From Ottelia alismoides (taxonomy: Eukaryota > Streptophyta > Magnoliopsida > Alismatales > Hydrocharitaceae), in the NCBI GenBank assembly GCA_037367405.1, contig JAZKJV010010753.1, positions 310,001 to 374,000 on the forward strand: a stretch of DNA of 64,000 nucleotides. Reading direction: 5' to 3'. Under the pieces are notes generated by a model that saw nothing but the letters and a program-made list of their open reading frames with translations, was not told the DNA's origin and searched no databases. The position numbers and the translations under genes were made by a program. Of the stretch, positions 22,833 through 34,869 are shown one piece after another (position 1 is the stretch's first letter; the number at the start of each line of letters is the position of its first letter).

Positions 22833-25800
22833 ATAATCCTTCATTAAAACCACTGAATTCTATACTCAATAATAACCAGTTACATATCATGGATTGGACT
22901 CATGATCCAGATATTGTACTTGCAGTTGGACACATAATGTATGTGGTTGCAATGTGCAAGTTTCCTCATAATAATGAGGAATGACAATTAAATAGATAAT
23001 AGGACTACAACCCTAGGGTTTGTATGTCTCTATAGCCTTGATCTCTCATCGGATGTACTTTGGAAGTGACATGTCAATGATGATCGCAATTGTCAAGTAA
23101 TCCTTATAAAATCAATGAAGATATTCTGGAATACATATGTGCTCTTGACATTTATCATGAATGACATGGTTCACTGCATCATGCAGAATGGTGGCTCTAT
23201 AAGAGATGATGTATTCAGAATTTTTGAATACCTACCTGATCCAATGCCTTAAGAGTCTAGATGGATGTAGATACGATGAGTGTCATCATTCTACTGTCTA
23301 TACTCTAGCCATTCTTGTAGCTTCACAATATTCATATTGTATGGATTGAATGAAGCATGTATAAATGTTGAAGTGCTCTTATATTGAAAATCTTTTGAAT
23401 TCAACATAAGAGATTCTTTGTCTTGAACAATGGTTGTTTATAGATGAAGAGAGCACAACGAAAGCGTGGGTTGGACCCAAGTGGGAAGGAAGGTCAAAAG
23501 AGTTGACTTTATTTCTATGACTTCCATACGACATCCAAAGAGTTGGATGAATGCTTGTACTGCAATAAGCTGATGTGTTGATAGTACGACTATCAAGTCT
23601 ATCTAGAATCCTTAGAGAAGGACTCATATAGTGCATCATAATAATCTATATCTACATTTAATCATTGAAATTGACTTGCTTATTTGATAAGATAAAGTCG
23701 AATAATTGTATCTCAATCTTCTAACAACACTTGCAATGGTTTGAACATGTTTTGGAAGACTAGAAATTTGATCTTAAGGTTCGCAGTCATCCACATGGAT
23801 ATTGATGCAATTGTTGCAATAATCTCTATTGGATTGATAGACTTCTTAATTTCAGTGGGAGAGCCCATGGTCTTAGAGAATGTCTCTATGACCTACACAC
23901 TAGAATACACTCACTCTTTGTTTCTAAATGTTGGAAATAAACATGAATTCTGGAATTGATCTATCGTAAAGAATTATGATGGATATACTTCAGAAAGTAA
24001 TCTAACATCCATAGGACTCTACTGAATTAGAAAATTAATGAATGGTTCATTAACATTTCTAATAATGAAATTAAACCTTTAAAGATCAATAAGAGGATAA
24101 AGATCATTTGACAATGATCTGGCATCAAACTTTGGACGTTTGCCTGTTGATTTGATCAATTGACAAGTAAGAATGAAACTTTAGAATGTCTAAAATTTCA
24201 AAACATACATACTTATGGATATTGTATTCAAAAGTAAAATATGTCCAATACACCATTCCTTGGGAAAGGTGTAAGATGTCAAGATATTCAAGATCTCATA
24301 CATATTGATGTATGTAGATCATCTATATCATGATAAACATTAATGATATGTGATATCATTAGATGTCTTTTCACCTAAGAAACCTTGAAATATTCAAAGA
24401 TTTCATTATTTTGGTTTAGAACCAAAGTTTGAAGGAAGATAAGTGAATTTGATCTAATCTAGGTAGCAAGTACTTGTTAGATAAATTCAAAGAATACCTT
24501 ATGGAGATATGAATATCATTTCTATCTCAATCCTCCTAAAACACCTTAACTCAATAGAGTTATAGTGAGATACAATTGGATCATGTGTGACATGATCTTA
24601 TCAATGATGAGTTTTAGCATAATTATCCCTTAGTTTCCAGGTATATATATGTAGTAGAGGCTACGTTATATATCCTTAATAAGGTTCCATGCATGTAACT
24701 AGAATCTAGCACATGAGAGTGCTGCTTCATTAGGAAAATGGAGGATGGTATTGGATACCTACTTTATGACCTTGAGATTCTTAAAAGGTCTCATCTCTGA
24801 GAATGTGATCCTTAGAGGATGTCTCTCTTGAGAATCAAGATGAAAATGAAGTAAAGGAACTCATTTAATTTTGAGATGATAATGAGGATCCTAAAGTTGG
24901 AAACTAAAAGGACAATTAAAGATGAAACATTAATACCTCTTCAAATAAGTTTGAGGATGTATTCCATATGTCAGTTAAGTCTGACAATGATTGGACTTCA
25001 TGTGATGAAGCTCCTGAGGATCATGACATGGAAAGATGTATGTTAGCAGTAGTTCATAAACAAGTGTTGTATAGGAACACTCGAGGATCCACCTATAAGG
25101 GTTAGATCCATTAAGGTGTAAATGGATCTTCAAGAGAAAGGGAACCTGATGAGTAGGTAGAGACCTTCAAAGCACGGTTCGTAGCCATTAGCTACACATC
25201 GAAAGCGAAGACATTTCTTGCGATGAGAATTGCTCTTCGGTGACCATTCTTAAACTCATAAGGATATTGCTAACTATAGCTATACAACTAGACTATGACA
25301 TCCTCTAGATGTAAGTCAATACTTCATTCCTCTATGAATACCTCTTTGAGAATATTCACGTGAAGTAGCCCTAGGGCTTCATGGTTGAGGAAAGCAAGAT
25401 GTGCAAGCTAGAGAGCTCCATCTATAGACTCAAATATGCTTCTTGAAGTTGGAACATAAGATTTGGTGAAATTATAAATGTTATGATTTCAAATAGAATC
25501 TTGAGCAACCATATGAAGCTTAGTGGGAGTGCCTTTGTATTCATCCTGCTAAATGTAGATGATATCCTAATCATTTGGAATGATATAAGGATAATAATAA
25601 GTGTTTTATAATCTGGTTGTTCCATAACTTGAGATATGATCTCAAGGATACCTCTTGGATCTTAGTTCTGAAGGTGTTCATAAGTAAAGGGGAGAGGGTA
25701 TTGGGACCGTCACATTTGTAGTACACCTTGGACATGTTCCAATTTCTTGGAAAATTCCAAGAAAGGCTTCCTTCCCTTAAGATATGGTATTGACCTATCT

Positions 25801-26395
25801 AAAGGGATAACACCTCAAAGAGTTGAGAAAGTGAATGCTAGAACTGCTTGCACTTGTGCATCAGTTACGAGAAGCTGAGTGTATGCTAGATTTGTACAAA
25901 ATCTAGATGTCTGCCATTTAGTGGGAGTAGTAAACTGTTACTAATCCAACTATGGAGATGAAACACTTGATTACAGTAATAACTATATCCTCAAACATGA
26001 CAAAACTTAGAGATAGTGATCTCAAAGTCTTATCTTCAAAAGTTTAAGACCTTGTAGATAGTGATCTATAGGGGTCTTAACTGTAGATACCTTAGGAGAT
26101 AAAGATCTCCAGGAATGAGGGTATTCTGATAAGGATTTTGGAAATACTTGTTATGATAATTATTAAGCTATAGTGTAAAGGACACTATAACTGACTAGAT
26201 TGAATATTGGTTGCATAAGATGCAACATTTGCATTAGATGCGAGCACTATTACTAGGAGATATGCAAGTGCCGAAAAAGGACTTGGCATGGTCTCTTGGG
26301 AACAGAGTGACTGATCAGCTTACCTAGCTATTTCTCTAAATAGCCTATGATTGTCACATGAGTGCAGGTTTAAAGATTATCCCATTAATGGCTCC
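22833..26395 (+). pseudogene. Decayed copia gag-pol, family A internal 2
   Basis: Closely matches 3157-3413 joined to 5966-9284 (about 95% by eye around 23765-23960) and shares its lesions, including the lost gag start. Recognisable parts relative to B: gag start near 22840, protease/integrase stretch about 23755-23930, integrase relics to about 24770, RT start about 25010-25210, RT segment near 25390, Pol tail before 26395. No long frame survives. Confidence 0.75.
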
Positions 26396-26412
26396 TTGGG
26401 CTAGTGGGGGAT
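26396..26412 (+). other. Polypurine tract, family A internal 2
   Basis: TTGGGCTAGTGGGGGAT immediately before LTR A3 (TGTTGGACATG). Confidence 0.85.
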
Positions 26413-28440
26413 TGTTGGACATGCGATCCCACTGCGAGCCATTGCGCAATAAATGTTATTGCAAATATCATTCCATGATCTGAAATGAAGAATAAATAAT
26501 TTGCATAATAGGTCCCTTAGTACAATTAGGGTTATGTACCATGGCCATCTTAATGATCATACAACTATTGATTCTATTATGGAATCATAGAGGCTGGTGC
26601 GTGGATGAATATCTAATGAGTTAGATTGAGGACTCATTAAGTGCCGTCAAATGATTGTTAAGGGATGATCTCCAGCCCGAGTAGGAGATGGCAATCCTTT
26701 CTCAGTTAGGCTGATATCTGACCGACGTCTTGATGTAGGTCCTCTGCATAGGAATAGAGATTCAGAGGTGTCAGATTAGTTAGGTCAAAGAGTTAACTAG
26801 ACGAGATCGAGATAACCAAAGTCCTATATCATATGCCGTCATGATATAGGCACACATCCTCTGACCAGAGATAGATTTGCTACTATATATCCGAGTATGT
26901 ACATTTGCCAGACCAATAGGTTTATGACCTAATCAAGGTCTATACACCGGCGCGCTGGTGTGCATGTAAGGGCATATGAGTAATACTATCTCTCAAAGGG
27001 AACATAAGGTTCAATTACTGAACCGGAAGACATGAGCTCACTCTTGAGATATTGGGAAGAATCAAATTCCGTGCATGGTCGTCTCGCTTTGGAAGCTTGA
27101 CTAAATTTGTAGGTTTGATATATACTATTGGAAAGTATATGATCAAGACCTAGGTATGGTATATGATTTTAGAAAGTATATGATCGATACCGACTCCCAA
27201 TGATCGAATGAGAAACTTACTGATAAAACCATGAAGCAGACAATATAAAGTTGATCTAATACTTCGGGTTTATTCTGAGTCTTCCAGTATGCATGATGTA
27301 CATGTATTGGGAGTACCTACGGGTGATGTGATCATAAACAATTGTATAACCATGACACTTCCATTCCTAGGGAGTGATGAAACAGGACTAGATTTTAGCG
27401 ACTCCTTTCGGTAGAGAAGTAATTTGATCTTGGTCCAAATGTTGGACATTGATCTGAATGTGATTCATATGCAATGAGAAGATTAGATTTGCGGTCTTGA
27501 TTTAATCAAGCATCTATGGGAGGCTCGAGATTTGGATTTGAGATATGATCTCAATATCTAAGTCACTATACGTGGAACAATACAATCGCCCTGTCCTTAT
27601 CTTCAAGTATCCACAGAGAAGGCGCATTGTCCTTGAAAGATTTCAGGATAATTTCATTGTTGATATAAGTATCTGAGCACTGAGAAAATGGACAATTAAA
27701 TGTGATTTTATTATCATGAATAACATGAATTTGATTCATATTATAAGGAGAGTTATCTTATATAATTAAATGTGATTTAATTATCAAAGATGTGAATAAT
27801 GTGAATGTGATTCATATTATTTGGACACATGAGAATAGAGATCCAAGATGATTAAATGTGATTTAATTACCATGTATATGAATAATGTGGATAGCAATAT
27901 CCATAGTAGTCATATGTATTATAAATGTGATTTATAATATATAAGATAGAGCTATTTGTAATTTACATTTGTTAATTAAATATTGTTGTGAATTGGATTC
28001 ACATTGGACAATTAATTGAAAATGTAATTCACATTTTATTTTGGGTTGTAGTGATTCACAATTTTCCAATGGCTTGATTGCAATGTTCACAAAATAAATT
28101 GGACTTATTTTTGTGAAATAATTTGCAACAAAAGTTGTTGCAAATATTGGAAATACTCATGAGATATGGATTCTCATGAAATTGGAAGGAGGTCACCTTG
28201 CCATATGAAGAGGGTGGACGACCGCCCTCTCCTTATGGAATGTGTTGCCGTTCCCCTTGTTCCATAAGCAAGGAGGCTTGCCTCCTTCCTATTTCTCCAA
28301 TGAATATTGATTTAATATAAATCAAATTATATTCAATATATATTTAATTTAATTAAATTAATTATTGTTGTGTTTTTAACAACAAGATCATGACAATTGA
28401 AAGAAACACAAATCAATGTGAGCCATTGGATTTGTGTTGT

Positions 28441-28460
28441 CCATGGATTGAGATCCATGG
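28441..28460. promoter_or_regulatory. Conserved inverted repeat upstream of TATA, LTR A3
   Basis: CCATGGAT, spacer TGAG, ATCCATGG; perfect 8-bp arms about 10 bases upstream of the TATA box. Perfect copies also occur at 4000-4019, 59431-59450 and 63844-63863. A candidate transcription-factor site. Confidence 0.6.
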
Positions 28461-28469
28461 ATCCCAAAA

Positions 28470-28480
28470 TATTATAAAAG
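28470..28480 (+). promoter_or_regulatory. TATA box of LTR A3
   Basis: TATTATAAAAG, followed by a CT repeat near 28543-28562. Would drive transcription rightward into copia C and the G1 LTR. Confidence 0.7.
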
Positions 28481-29064
28481 GAGAGGAACCCACTTTTCTC
28501 TTCTTTACACACACAACACAAGTTGGAGACAAGAACTTCATATGCTCTCTCTCTCTCTCTCATTCTCTACACGCCCTCTCTCTCTCTTGTGGCCATCCAT
28601 CGTGGGGCCTTAGAGAAAGTCATTCTTGTCGCAACATCACCGTTATGTTGCCGGATTGTTTGCTCATGAATCTTTATCTCCTTCGATTCACTTCGCTCGT
28701 GAAGAGGACATCAGATGTCATGACTAAATCTGGAAATTCGTCGCTTGGATCATCAACATGGATTGCGAGAAGCACACATTTCATCAATGTGCTCACAAGC
28801 GTCTCCTTTGTCTGATCGGACATGAGACAGGAGGTCTCTTCGTTTAGAAACTCGAACGTAACCACACTTCAAGAGGTAACTTAATACTTATTTGTGATTT
28901 GGATGAAACGATCTGAGAAGTCTTCTCAGATCACGTGATTTCATCGCAACAAAATTTTTTAATTTTCGCTGCCTCGAGCGACTAGTGTGACTAGTCGCTT
29001 CCGATCGCATACGATGCGATCCTCACGTTCCGTGATGCACTTAATGATCTCACCATATCCTTCA

Positions 29065-29535
29065 CTAATACCCGTATATCATGCATACTGGAAGACCTAG
29101 AATAAACCCAAACTTATAGATAATATTTAGACTATCTTCTTTAGGATTTTATTATTAAGTTTCTCATTCGGTCATTGTAAGTTGATATCAATCATATGAT
29201 TTCCAAAAGAATATATCATACCTACAAATTCTTGTCATGCTTATAATGCAAGATGACCATACATGTAATTTGATCGGTCGTAGTACCTCGTGAGTGAGCT
29301 CATGCCTTCCGGTTCAATAATGAACATGTATGATCCCTTTGAGAGATCGTATTACTCATATGCCCTCGTATGCACACCAGCTCACTAGTGTATAGACCTT
29401 GATTAGGTCATCAACCTAATGGTCCGCCTAATGCATATACTTAGGCATATATCATTACATATGTCTCTAGCCATTATATTGGACGATTAATTGAAAATGT
29501 AATTCACATTTTATTTTGGGCTTACATGGCTAACA
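29065..29535 (-). repeat. Copia C LTR, fragment (copy 1)
   Basis: Minus-strand LTR cut at its left by the family A array. It matches 54228-54620 of the second copy, then has lost about 450 bp replaced by a 43-bp plus-strand piece of family A LTR (29478-29520), and ends GGCTAACA with a purine tract on the minus strand just beyond (ATCTTCCACT in plus reading). Confidence 0.8.
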
Positions 29536-30107
29536 ATCTTCCACTAGTCCTCAGAACCATTCAGGTACAATGTTTAAACACAAGACCATTACATGCTAAT
29601 CGAAAAATTTTTGAGGTAAAGGTTTGGTAAGGGTATCAACAACGTTGTCAGCAGAGGCCATCTTGGTGATGATGATTTCACCATGCTCTTGAATCTCATG
29701 AATGACGTGATATTTCCTTTGTGTTTTTTCTTTTGATGCCACCTAGGTTCCTTCGCTTGAGCTATGACTCACGTGTTATCGCAGAGCAACATGATTAGAA
29801 TATCAAAGGAAACTACGCCAAGTTACAAGATGTACCTACATAACTGCATTGTCTCCTTTGTTGCATCTTCTGTGGAAATATATTTGGCTTCTATTATTGA
29901 TTCAGTCGCAGTGTCATACTTCTTTCTTCTCCAGGTTACAAAACCACCATTCAACAAGAACACAAACTCTGAAGTTGACTTGCATTTACTATATCAGATT
30001 GGAAATATGAATATGTGTATCCTAATACTTGGAGATCATCATCTCCATAGACGAAGATGTAATCTTGTGTCCATCTTAGATACTTAAAGATGTTCTGCAC
30101 TGCATTA
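29536..30107 (-). pseudogene. Copia C RNase H relic (copy 1)
   Basis: Minus-strand Pol C-terminus. Reading leftward one finds the segment for YKYLRR-like residues missing beyond the G1 insertion, then GYTDSDFQSD-like, then CDNT, then KHIE..YHVIHEI and finally ADNVVDTLTKPLPQ, the standard copia RNase H end. Several stops and frameshifts. The G1 LTR interrupts it at 30107/30108. Copy 2 is at 55099-55669. Confidence 0.85.
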
Positions 30108-33085
30108 TGATAACTCAAATTTTGGGAGTGATAAAATGTCAGTGTCGGATGTAGAAATTACTCCATATCAAAATTCGAGTTGATCAAGCGAAATTCAATG
30201 AAATAGGAGGGAGAGAGAGAGAGAGAAAGATGAAAACAAGCGGCTTCTCTCTCCTATTTCATCTACACTATGTTATTTATCCATGTAAGTGTGCCTGGGT
30301 CGAACTCGAGGAGGCACAATATTAATAAGTCAGTTTTTGATGCAAGAAATAAATCTCGAAAACTTCACTATATTCATTGTTTTACAACAAATTCAAGAAA
30401 AGAATCAAAACTAATTCGATCTTATAAAAATCGAATCGAGAAGGCTAAGCGATGAAAATCTATGACAAATACCTAAAAATGTAGCTGGGGTAGTTGTGTA
30501 ACTACCCTAAAAATTTGAGGAAAAATTATAGTAAAAATGAGGTCCAAATCACCCTATAGCCCAGGGGTACAAGTGTAAAGAAAAATAATATATTCTGTTA
30601 TAAGTTGGTCCCTGGTAGGGACTAGTTTGTAAAGAAAGTAAAGTTATTACATTTACGTCCCTACATAGGGACCTAAATGCAATTTCTGGAAAGTTCTGGA
30701 GCTAAAATTAAATCTGAATCTTTGCCTGGGTTAAGTGTGCAATTGTTCTACTACTTCATCCTTGACGGGTCTGATTAGAAGAAATTACATGATCTGGACC
30801 ATAGAGAAGTGTCATGTGTCGGTCGCTTGTGCGTCCTAACTATTCTTGAAGTTCTTCACCTCCATCCTGCGACTGACGACGAAGCCTTCTTCTTCGAATT
30901 ACCCCTATCGACCGACGGTGATCTTAGGCCTTCGGCATGGCCAGGAGGGAGATTCCTTCTCTTTCCGAGCTCGCCTGCGACGGATCTCCTCCGAAGGTAG
31001 CTGAAGGTGACGGTTATTCGTCAAAGAATATGGCTGTTCTGGCAATACTGGAAGTTGATGCAACAACTTCTTAATTTGATCATTCTTTGAACTTGGAAAC
31101 TCCAGATGATTTGGTTATGCTCCAGATGACGAACGAAACCTGCAAATGAATGATTCTATGCTCAATTCACAAGGAATCGACCAACAAACTGAAAGAATTT
31201 GCAGATCTAATAATTGTTTTCCAAGCTTTGTCAAACAAAGAAAAAATACGAAAAAATGGGAAATGGTTCGAGGTGATTTGAGTTTGGATTTAAAGGATGG
31301 GAATGTATTGTGTCTAACGATGATGGTTAAAGATTCTAATTACATGATTAACTACACTAATGCAGGAACACATATTGAGAAATTAAAATGTAGAATATGG
31401 AGAAGTTACCTGTGGAATCGAAGGTGTACGAACTTCTCAGTTGTGGCTCGACGAGCCGACGTCCTAAAGCTTTACGCGGTGACGTGGCTGCGATGCAAGG
31501 TCGCTAAGTCTTGGGAACCCTCCTCCGGTCTCCCCTCTTCCACGCGGGATCCTCCGATGGAGCTGTCACCTCTAGAATGGGCGGATGCAGGGCGGTGAAA
31601 GTGGGTTGATGGCCAAAAGAGTTCTGAAAGCTAGAGCTTAGGAGAATTTAGTTTTTAATGGCAAATTTGAGAAGTTTTTATAGATGAAATCGAAGGAGTT
31701 TGGTAGAGGATCGACGGTAGGCATGTAAGAGGGTTGTTAGGAGTAGAAGATCAAGGGTTAGGATCAGAGTTTGGAGGTAAGGAGTGGCGGGTGAAATTAG
31801 TTGAAAGAAGGGAGGTTAGAAGAAACACCGGCCTAGCTTCTTGAGGAAGAAGCACCACATGTCAGCACCAGGTTGGCCAGATGGATGGAATAACTTAGAA
31901 AATAGATATTAAATAATAAAGGGTATTATTCTAAATAGGTATAAAAAACAAAAATGTAAATAATTTAATTATCTAAATTGTAATATAATTAGTTTTAATA
32001 AATAATAATTATTTTACAAAATATAAATATTATATTAATAAATAAGTATAAATAATACTTATTAAAGAGGTTTTGGATTTTTAATTAGATAAATTAATAA
32101 ATAGTATATTATATTTTATTAATTATTAGGATAGTAAATAAATATGTATGAATTTTTATAGATTTTAATAAATTAATTTAAGTGTATTAATAATTATAGA
32201 TATAAGTGATACAGTTCATTAATACCTATAAATTAGGGTTTTTGATTTATTTTAAATAACAAATAAGCTCCAAAAATTATGAAATAAATTCGGTTTAAAA
32301 TACAAGATAAAGGAAATAATTAGAAATTATAAAATAATTAAAATAATAAGCATTGTATTCTAGATAAAATAAATAGCCCATAAACCCGGTTGTTGTTAAG
32401 TCCCAAAATTGACTCTTTGCAAAAGGATTGCGATTTTAGTGAAATCACCTTCATTAATTAGAGAATATTATTTTACAAAATTTAAAGATGAATAGAGTGA
32501 AATTGGAGTTCATATGAGAAAGTTATGATGTTCGGAAGTTGGGATTTTGACAATTTACAAGATGGATTTCTTGATATATGTACAAGGTAATATTTTTATC
32601 TTAGTTTTATATTTTTTCTATACATTTTTAGAAATAATTAGGAGAAAAGTTCTATGAAAAGTATGTTCACATGAATTAATTAAAAATCTTTGAAGTTCTG
32701 GTATTTATTGGATAGTTAATGAAAAGTGTCTGAGATTTACAATTATATATTTTTATTTGTTTTCTTCCTTATCTCCCCCTACTTATTTATTTGTCGATCA
32801 ATCCATGATGACTTGGTCTCGGAGATTAGGTTATAAATATATATTTCATCTATATTGATTTTCTAATTCATATTGTGCATATATAAATATCTACAATTTG
32901 CCTTTATTTTTATTTTCTTTATTTTTATTGTTTTATTTCTTTACATGATTTTAATGCATAAAAGTGCATTTTTATTCATGAATGGGATTTGGTTCAAAAG
33001 TGGAAATTAATGGATATTTGCATGTATTTGTTAAGGGTTTTAAGACAAAATGCAAATAGAATGTTAATGAATCACGTATTCATCA
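30108..33085 (-). repeat. Gypsy LTR, family G1
   Basis: 2978 bp from TGATAACTC to ATTCATCA. Same family, orientation and left flank (GCATTA) as the solo LTR at 55670-58661; roughly 90% identical by eye. On its right a purine tract (minus strand) and gypsy internal DNA follow, so it acts as the 3' LTR of a minus-strand element. It contains a GC-richer central part (about 30770-31610) with two plus-strand frames (30809-31000 and 31146-31598) that also exist in the other copy. Confidence 0.9.
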
Positions 33086-34869
33086 ACCTCCTGTACTTAA
33101 ACTTTGCTAGTCCCTTAGCAAACACTTATTTGAAAAAAAAGGAAAAAGAAGAAAGTTAGAATGAATTTGTTTTCCTAAACCAATTCATGAAAATAGACAA
33201 AGGACATAGCTCGATCGGTCCTGAAACAAGCATTTTATCGGAGTCTTAATCAGGATTAGGATTTTAGCCTCAACAGGCATTAAGTTCCACAAATACTTGT
33301 TTAAGTTCACCTCAACAACTAATTCAGATCCACTCAATCATATTGCAAACTCTATCAACCTTGAATTCAATCTGTACGGTGTGTGAATTGATTTAGCTCT
33401 TCCCGCTTAAAGAAGCGGAGAAACCACTCATCCCAATAATACACTCCCATTGGTTCCTCATACAGCTGCTCTTTCCTTAATGAGGGAGATATTCCCTTCT
33501 GAGGTCAGTTCATGCTATGTCCACAATCGAATATAGAGAGAACGTAGAAGAATAAGAAAAGAACAAGAGTGCGACTAGTGTAGACACATCTCCTTGTGAA
33601 GCCCAACTGGTGTAGCTAAGTCTCCACTAAGATGTGCATGCCCTTTTTGGTGGAAGCTCAGACCATTGTGGTCGTATTTATATTTGGTGGCTTCTTCTTT
33701 GTATTGGCTTTATATTGTTGCTTGCATTGCATTCATCTTTTTGTGCCTCGACGGATATAACATCTTTTCATTCCGTCCATTTTTTGAGGTCTTGGAAAAA
33801 TTGTGTCAGTAAATCCTCCCCTCATCCGAAGCAATTATTGCAACCCCAATCTCTCCCATCTTTATACGTCAGCGCTGCCAGACAAGGATAGAAACACACC
33901 ACCAAGATGGATTGCCCTTCGCAGCCCCATGCAAGTCAAGCTAAATGCAAAGTGCATGCGTCAAAAATCAGTTCACTGGTGAAGAGTTGTACGGATGACA
34001 CCAAATGTTCTACTTAGGTACTTTTCGAATTGACTTCCCAAACATGGTCTCATGGGACCTAAAGATTTAAGTCAATAACTTGAAGCATCTAAATTCCAGT
34101 TCCTAATCAAGCTCCTTACAATGAAAGTTTAAGGCCGTAATCAAACTCCATCCCTTAGACTTTTTCCCAATCTTTAGTTCTAGAATTAAACTTATTTTGA
34201 AAAATGCTAATGCAAATGCATGCATGTTTTTGTGAAGTATGTTTTCTGAATTTTACTCATTTTATGGGTTCTAAGGATTTTGTAATTTTATTGGATTTTA
34301 GACTTTACATTTTTATGGATTTTGTGATTTTTATAAACAAGTTTATGCACAAAAATTTTACAAGGTAATTTATCCATATTTATTTAAATTAAATAACTAA
34401 TGGATTTTACAAATTTTATATACAAAGAATTTTACAAGGATTATATGACTTTTACACATATTTTAATAGGTAGAATTTTAAATAAGTTTAATATATTTTT
34501 TAAATACATTTTTTAATTACTTATTTTAATTAAGGATTTTAAATAAGGATTTTAGGCATAGTTTATTTGTTTGCAAGGATTTTATAAGTAATAAATACAT
34601 AGGTGGGTTTTAACTTAACCCTCATCTACTTTTTATGTATTTTATAGATATAGAAAATACATAAAAGCATGAGTTATGGATAAAAGTATATATAAAATAT
34701 ATACTCACCCCCTATACTTAGCTTGTGCTATGTCCTCATAGCGTCAAAAGAGAAAAGGACATAACTCGTGCTAAGTAAAAATGGGTGAAAAAGAATAAAA
34801 GAATTGAAGTAAGTCGAACCCCCTATACTTACGATCAGGTCATCATAAGTATAATAGAAGACAAATGGG
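33086..34869 (-). other. Gypsy 3' untranslated region with purine tract
   Basis: Starts with a minus-strand purine-rich tract (TACAGGAGGT before TGATGAATACG), then 1.8 kb with no credible gene. 33090-34200 is distantly similar to 44962-46140 of the second gypsy copy. About 34210-34860 has no counterpart there, is very AT-rich, and contains the motif CCCCCTATACTTA twice (34705 and 34820), which on the minus strand resembles a further purine tract; a remnant of another LTR is possible. Confidence 0.5.

Larger units (their letters stand above)
26413..29064 (+). repeat. LTR A3 of copia family A
   Basis: Complete 2652-bp LTR, TGTTGGACATG to CCATATCCTTCA. It has the uninterrupted form of the site where B entered A2 (26621-26625). 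Between about 28085 and 28375 it differs from A1 and A2: a different set of inverted repeats, including one around GGTGGACGACC at 28214. The flank on the right (CTAATACCC) is copia C LTR DNA, matching 54228 onward. Confidence 0.95.

Noticed and set aside
33634..33891. Plus-strand 85-codon frame with a hydrophobic segment
   Set aside because: It lies in a decayed gypsy 3' region, antisense to the element, and has no counterpart in the second copy.
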